The notes beneath the pieces were generated by a model. It was not told where the DNA came from. It was given only the letters and a program-made list of their open reading frames with translations, and made no database searches. Position numbers and translations under genes: made by a program. Shown one piece after another: positions 49,973 through 53,310 of a stretch of 53,310 nt of DNA (position 1 is its first letter; every line of letters begins with the position of its first letter). Origin of the DNA: an uncultured Eubacteriales bacterium (GTDB taxonomy: Bacteria; Bacillota; Clostridia; Christensenellales; CAG-138); the NCBI GenBank assembly GCA_900549955.1, contig URQH01000009.1:1-53310 (forward strand), given 5' to 3'.

Positions 49973-51223
49973 GTGGCGGCGTATGGGCTGATCGGCGAGC
50001 GGCTGTCGCATAGTTTTTCCCCGGAGGTGCACCGGCAGTTTGCGGATTACGACTACCGGCTCATCGAGCTTGCGCCGGAGGCGGTCGCGCCGTTCCTCGC
50101 GGCGCGCGCGTTTGCCGGTCTGAACGTGACCATCCCGTATAAGCGCACGGTCATGCCGCTGTGCGACGCGCTCTCGCCCGAGGCGGAGCGCATTGGCAGC
50201 GTGAATACGATCGTGAACCGGGACGGGCGGCTGACGGGCTACAACACCGATTATTACGGCTTTTGCCGCATGGCGGAGGCGGCGGGCGTGTCATTTGCCG
50301 GGGAAAAGACGCTCGTGCTCGGCAGCGGCGGGGCAAACCGCACCGCGGTTGCCGTGGCGCGCGACCGGGGGGCCAGCGAGGTGTGGACCGTGTCCCGCCA
50401 CGGGACCGGAAAGGACGGCGTGATCGACTATGACACGGCGTACCGGCTGCATGGGGACGCGGGCGTGATCGTCAACACGACGCCGGTGGGAATGTATCCC
50501 GAAAATGGGGCTGCACCCATCGAGCTGGGACGCTTTCCGGCCTGCCACGGCGTGCTGGACATGGTGTTCAACCCGCTGCGCACCGCATTGCTGCTTGAGG
50601 CGGAGCGGCTGGGGATCCCGTGCGCCGGCGGGCTGACGATGCTCGTGGCGCAGGGCAAGCGCGCGGCGGAGCTGTTCACCGGCGCCGCGATCGACCCGGC
50701 GCGGGAGGCGGCGGCCGTGCGTGCGATCACGCAGGCGCGGCAAAACCTCGTCCTCATCGGCATGCCCGGCAGCGGCAAATCTACCGTGGGCCGGCTGGCG
50801 GCAGCGCGGCTCGGGCGGCCGTTTCTCGATCTCGACGACGAGGTGCAGCGAGACGAGGGCAGGTCGCCGGAACAGATCATCCGGACGGACGGCGAGGCCG
50901 CGTTCCGGGATACCGAAGCGCGTGCGGCCGCACGCGTGGGGAAGGCGTTTGGGCAGGTCATCGCCGCGGGAGGCGGTACGGTGCTCCGGCAGGACGCGAT
51001 GGACGCACTGCGGCAGAACGCGCGCGTGGCGTTCCTCGCACGGCCGCTGGACCTGCTGGCGACACACGGCAGGCCGCTGTCCGGGGACGGGACGGGGCTA
51101 AGGCGCCTGTTTGCGGCGCGCGAGCCGTTTTACCGGCGGTATGCGGACACGTCGGTTGCCAATACCGGCAGCGCGGAGCAGACGGCGGAGCGGCTTTGCA
51201 CCTGGTTTTTGGAGGAGGGGTAA
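49973..51223 (+). CDS. aroE-aroK: Fused shikimate dehydrogenase - shikimate kinase
   Basis: This 416-residue fusion catalyses two consecutive steps. The AroE part (about 1-250) has LIGERLSHSFSPEVHRQF, NVTIPYKRTVMP with the catalytic Lys, GYNTDYYGF with the catalytic Asp, VLGSGGANRTAVAVA and INTTPVGMYP-like TTPVGMYPENG. The AroK part (about 258-416) has LIGMPGSGKSTVGRLAA (Walker A), DLDDEVQRDEGRSPEQII and AAFRDTE, then AAGGGTVLR. There is no stop or frameshift between them. The start is GTG 49973 behind CAGGAGG. Confidence 0.92.
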   Translation: MAAYGLIGERLSHSFSPEVHRQFADYDYRLIELAPEAVAPFLAARAFAGLNVTIPYKRTVMPLCDALSPEAERIGSVNTIVNRDGRLTGYNTDYYGFCRMAEAAGVSFAGEKTLVLGSGGANRTAVAVARDRGASEVWTVSRHGTGKDGVIDYDTAYRLHGDAGVIVNTTPVGMYPENGAAPIELGRFPACHGVLDMVFNPLRTALLLEAERLGIPCAGGLTMLVAQGKRAAELFTGAAIDPAREAAAVRAITQARQNLVLIGMPGSGKSTVGRLAAARLGRPFLDLDDEVQRDEGRSPEQIIRTDGEAAFRDTEARAAARVGKAFGQVIAAGGGTVLRQDAMDALRQNARVAFLARPLDLLATHGRPLSGDGTGLRRLFAAREPFYRRYADTSVANTGSAEQTAERLCTWFLEEG

Positions 51224-51226
51224 GAC

Positions 51227-51688
51227 ATGAAAATCCTGGTCATCAACGGGCCGAACCTGAACCTGCTGGGCGTGCGGGAGCCGGATATCTACGGGCGGCG
51301 CACCTACGGGGATCTGCTTGCGCTCATCCGCGCATTTGCCGCGGAGCGCGGCGTGGAGGTGGCGTTCGTTCAGTCCAACCACGAGGGGACGATCGTGGAC
51401 GCGATCCAGGGCGCGCTCGGCACGGCCGACGCGATCGTCATCAACCCTGCCGCATATACGCACACGAGCGTCGCCATTCTCGATGCGCTCAAGGCGGTGG
51501 CGCTGCCGGCGGTGGAGGTGCACATCTCGGATGTCGACGCGCGCGAGCCGTTTCGCCATGTCTCTTATGCGGGCATGGCCTGCCAGAAGACCATTGCGGG
51601 GCGTGGCTTTGAGGGGTATCTCGACGCGATCCGGTTTTTGCTGGGCGAGCCGGAAGCCGGCGATGCAGCGGCCATGCAGCAGCGGTAA
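51227..51688 (+). CDS. aroQ: 3-dehydroquinate dehydratase, type II
   Basis: This dehydrates 3-dehydroquinate to 3-dehydroshikimate. The 153-residue protein has LVINGPNLNLLGVREPDIYG (active-site Tyr and Asn-rich loop), FVQSNHEGTIVDAIQ, INPAAYTHTSVAILDAL, VEVHISDVDAREPFRHVS and the mobile-loop Arg in the first block. GGAGGAGGGGTAAGAC precedes the start. It ends the operon and completes all seven steps from DAHP to chorismate. Confidence 0.95.
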   Translation: MKILVINGPNLNLLGVREPDIYGRRTYGDLLALIRAFAAERGVEVAFVQSNHEGTIVDAIQGALGTADAIVINPAAYTHTSVAILDALKAVALPAVEVHISDVDAREPFRHVSYAGMACQKTIAGRGFEGYLDAIRFLLGEPEAGDAAAMQQR

Positions 51689-51723
51689 CCGGCTGCCGCA
51701 TGGCGACGGCAGGATGGACGCAA

Positions 51724-51754
51724 GCGGGCCGCCCGGATGTTCCGGGCGGCCCGC
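51724..51754. terminator. Hairpin terminator after the aro operon
   Basis: GCGGGCCGCCCGGA (51724-51737) pairs perfectly with 51741-51754 across the loop TGT (14 bp). TGTTTCC follows on the plus strand. It separates aroQ from the convergent MATE gene. Confidence 0.65.
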
Positions 51755-51774
51755 TGTTTCCTGATGGGAAATCC

Positions 51775-53187
51775 TCACTCCGGCTGTACGGCGGCCGGCT
51801 GTGCGGCGGGTTCCTCCGCGTCCATGGGGTCGAGGATGGTCTTGTGCACGCGTCGCAGCATCCACAGGCTGACGAGCAGTGAAAACACCTCCGCGATTGG
51901 GAACGAGAACCAGATCAGGTCGAGGTTGTGCGTGAGGGCGGAGATCAGCAGGGCGGCCGGCACGAGCGCTACGAGCTGCCGCAGCAGCGAGAGGATCATG
52001 CTGTAAACGCCCCGGTTGACTGCCTGGAAGAGCGTCGAGTTTGTGATGCCGACCGCAGCGACCACGAAACAGGGCGAAATGCTGCGAAGCGCAACCGTGC
52101 CGATGCGCATGGTCTCGGGTGACGCTTCAAAGAGCGAGAAGATCTCCGACGGGAAGATCTGAAAGCATGCGAGCCCCACGCCCATGATGGCCAACGCGGC
52201 TATGAGCGTAAGCCGGTAGGTGTGCAGCATCCGCTTCTTGTTGTGCGCGCCGTAGTTGTAGGCGATGATACTCATCGAGGCGTTGTTCATGCCGAACACC
52301 GGCATGAACACGATGGACTGAATCTTGAAATATACGCCGAATACGGCGACGGCGGCGGTGGTATAGGCGATGAGCAGCGCGTTCATGACGAGGTTCATGA
52401 CGGTGCTGATGGCCTGCATGATGATGGATGGCAACCCTACGGCGTAGATCTGCCGGAGCACGATTGCGCTTGGACGGAAGCGCCGGAAGCTGACTTAGAT
52501 GTCGTGCTTGGTGCAAAAGAGCAGGAAGAAACTCAGTGCCATGGCCACGATTTGCCCGCCGACGGTCGCGTAGGCCGCGCCGGCCACGCCAAGCTTCGGG
52601 AAGCCCAGCAGGCCAAAGATCAGGATCGGGTCGAACACGATGTTGATCACCGCTCCGGTGAGCTGCATGATCATGGCAAAGACCGTCTTGCCCTGCGCCT
52701 GCATGATGCGCTCGACGCCGATCTGCAAAAACACGCCGAACGAGAGCGTGCAGCAGATGGTCAGGTAGTCGATGCCCATCTGCCGGATTTCCGGCTTGTC
52801 GTCTACAAACGCGTCGAAGAACGGCCGCACGCCGAACAGGCCGAACAGCACGAAGACCAGCGACGAGACCAGCAGGATGAACAGGCCGTTCGTGGCCGCG
52901 CTGTTGGCTTCGTCAAAACGCTTTTCGCCGAGCCTGCGTGAGATCAGCGCGTTCATGCCCACGCCGGTGCCGACGGCGATGGCGATCATGAGCATCTGGA
53001 TCGGATACGCGAGAGAGACTGCCGTGAGCGCGTCCTCGCTGATGCGCGTGACGAAGATGCTGTCCACGATGTTGTAGAGCGCCTGCAACAACATGGAGAT
53101 GACCATTGGCAGCGACATGGTGAACAGCAGCCGACCTTCGGGGAGGATGCCCATCTTGTTTTCTTTTCGATTCACCATAGTTTCCAT
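51775..53187 (-). pseudogene. MATE-family efflux transporter interrupted by one in-frame stop
   Basis: Two adjoining minus-strand frames are in the same phase and together make a normal MATE protein of about 469 residues. The N-terminal half is 53187-52495, with MGILPEGRLLFTMSLPMVIS and 230 residues. The C-terminal half is 52494-51775, with RQIYAVGLPSIIMQAISTVM. The only break is TAA at 52497-52495, in the loop between the two six-helix halves (KHDI-stop-VSFRRFRPS). Everything after it stays in frame with no further lesions. The break could be a recent nonsense mutation, a sequencing error, or two half-proteins (a GTG at 52461 could restart). ATG 53187 has AGGA upstream. Substrate is unknown. 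Confidence 0.82.
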
Positions 53188-53196
53188 AACTGTCCT

Positions 53197-53225
53197 ACTC
53201 TAACATATGGGAACCGGTTGTGCAA
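53197..53225 (-). promoter_or_regulatory. Possible promoter of the MATE gene
   Basis: On the minus strand: TTGCAC (53225-53220), a 17-nt spacer and TAGAGT (53202-53197). The leader would be very short. Confidence 0.35.
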
Positions 53226-53310
53226 GACTTTTGAAAATTACAGCGATTGCGCGATTGTAGGTATACAATACATCTTGGACAGGAGGAAAAAAGAGAAGAA
53301 GGATAGGGAC
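53226..53310 (+). promoter_or_regulatory. Start region of a plus-strand gene beyond the window
   Basis: A -10-like TATACAAT (53262-53269) and an AGGAGG (53281-53286) suggest that a plus-strand transcript begins here. The -35 match is weak, and no start codon is reached within the window. Confidence 0.3.

Noticed and set aside
1..53310. CRISPR arrays, rRNA genes, transposases, phage genes or replication origin
   Set aside because: I looked for spaced direct repeats, rRNA signatures, transposase motifs and DnaA-box clusters and saw none. The only clear tandem repeat is the two-copy 21-mer at 29488-29529.

Overview
The window reads as a chromosomal segment of a GC-rich member of the Clostridia (Bacillota). 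The basis is indirect: lipobox-type solute-binding proteins, AGGAGG-type ribosome binding sites, a VanW-family lipoprotein, KtrAB potassium uptake, TTGACA/TATAAT-type promoters and a Gram-positive style gene set. Christensenellales or Oscillospirales would fit, but this is inference. Most of the window is clearly above 60% GC by eye. The stretch near 17.2-19.1 kb is much more AT-rich.

Layout. (1) 1-1.2 kb: end of a peptide ABC-importer operon (oppF/dppF type). (2) 1.3-14.2 kb: an RpiR-type regulator, probably on a leaderless mRNA, followed by one long operon. The operon holds a HAD phosphatase, a sugar-type (UgpB-like) binding protein, a metallo-beta-lactamase-fold hydrolase, an alkaline-phosphatase-superfamily phosphodiesterase, an UgpC-like ATPase, two permeases, two tandem 5'-nucleotidase-like proteins and an M20 amidohydrolase. 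It looks like a locus for importing and stripping a phosphorylated small molecule. (3) 14.4-16.0 kb: a beta-CASP RNase-like protein under its own promoter, ending in an unusual terminator.

(4) 16.2-28.2 kb: a surface-glycan cluster. It has two GT2 glycosyltransferases, a degenerate RmlC-like cupin, a GNAT, an acyl carrier protein, an SDR, an adenylate-forming ligase, a DegT aminotransferase, RmlA, RmlB, an NDP-hexose 2,3-dehydratase, a Gfo/Idh ketoreductase and a canonical RmlC. Together these predict a dTDP-2,6-dideoxy-amino-hexose, probably N-acylated from an ACP-bound acid. The 2,3-dehydratase step is best known from antibiotic deoxysugar pathways. This is the strongest candidate for an undescribed system here.

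(5) 28.5-43 kb: housekeeping and accessory genes. These are an orphan amino-acid-type binding lipoprotein behind a tandem 21-bp repeat, tRNA-Leu(GAG), VanW, pncB, a small lipoprotein, a flavodoxin-like reductase, gpsA, ansA, ktrB/ktrA, an AIM24 protein, rarA, DUF1294, a ZIP transporter and a membrane XRE regulator. (6) 43.2-51.7 kb: a complete shikimate plus Phe/Tyr operon in the order aroF-tyrA-aroB-aroA-aroC-pheA-aroEK fusion-aroQ. It is preceded by a Phe/Tyr-rich leader peptide with a textbook terminator/antiterminator pair, i.e. ribosome-mediated attenuation. (7) 51.8-53.2 kb: a MATE transporter gene on the minus strand interrupted by one in-frame TAA.

No rRNA, CRISPR array, transposase or phage gene was seen.
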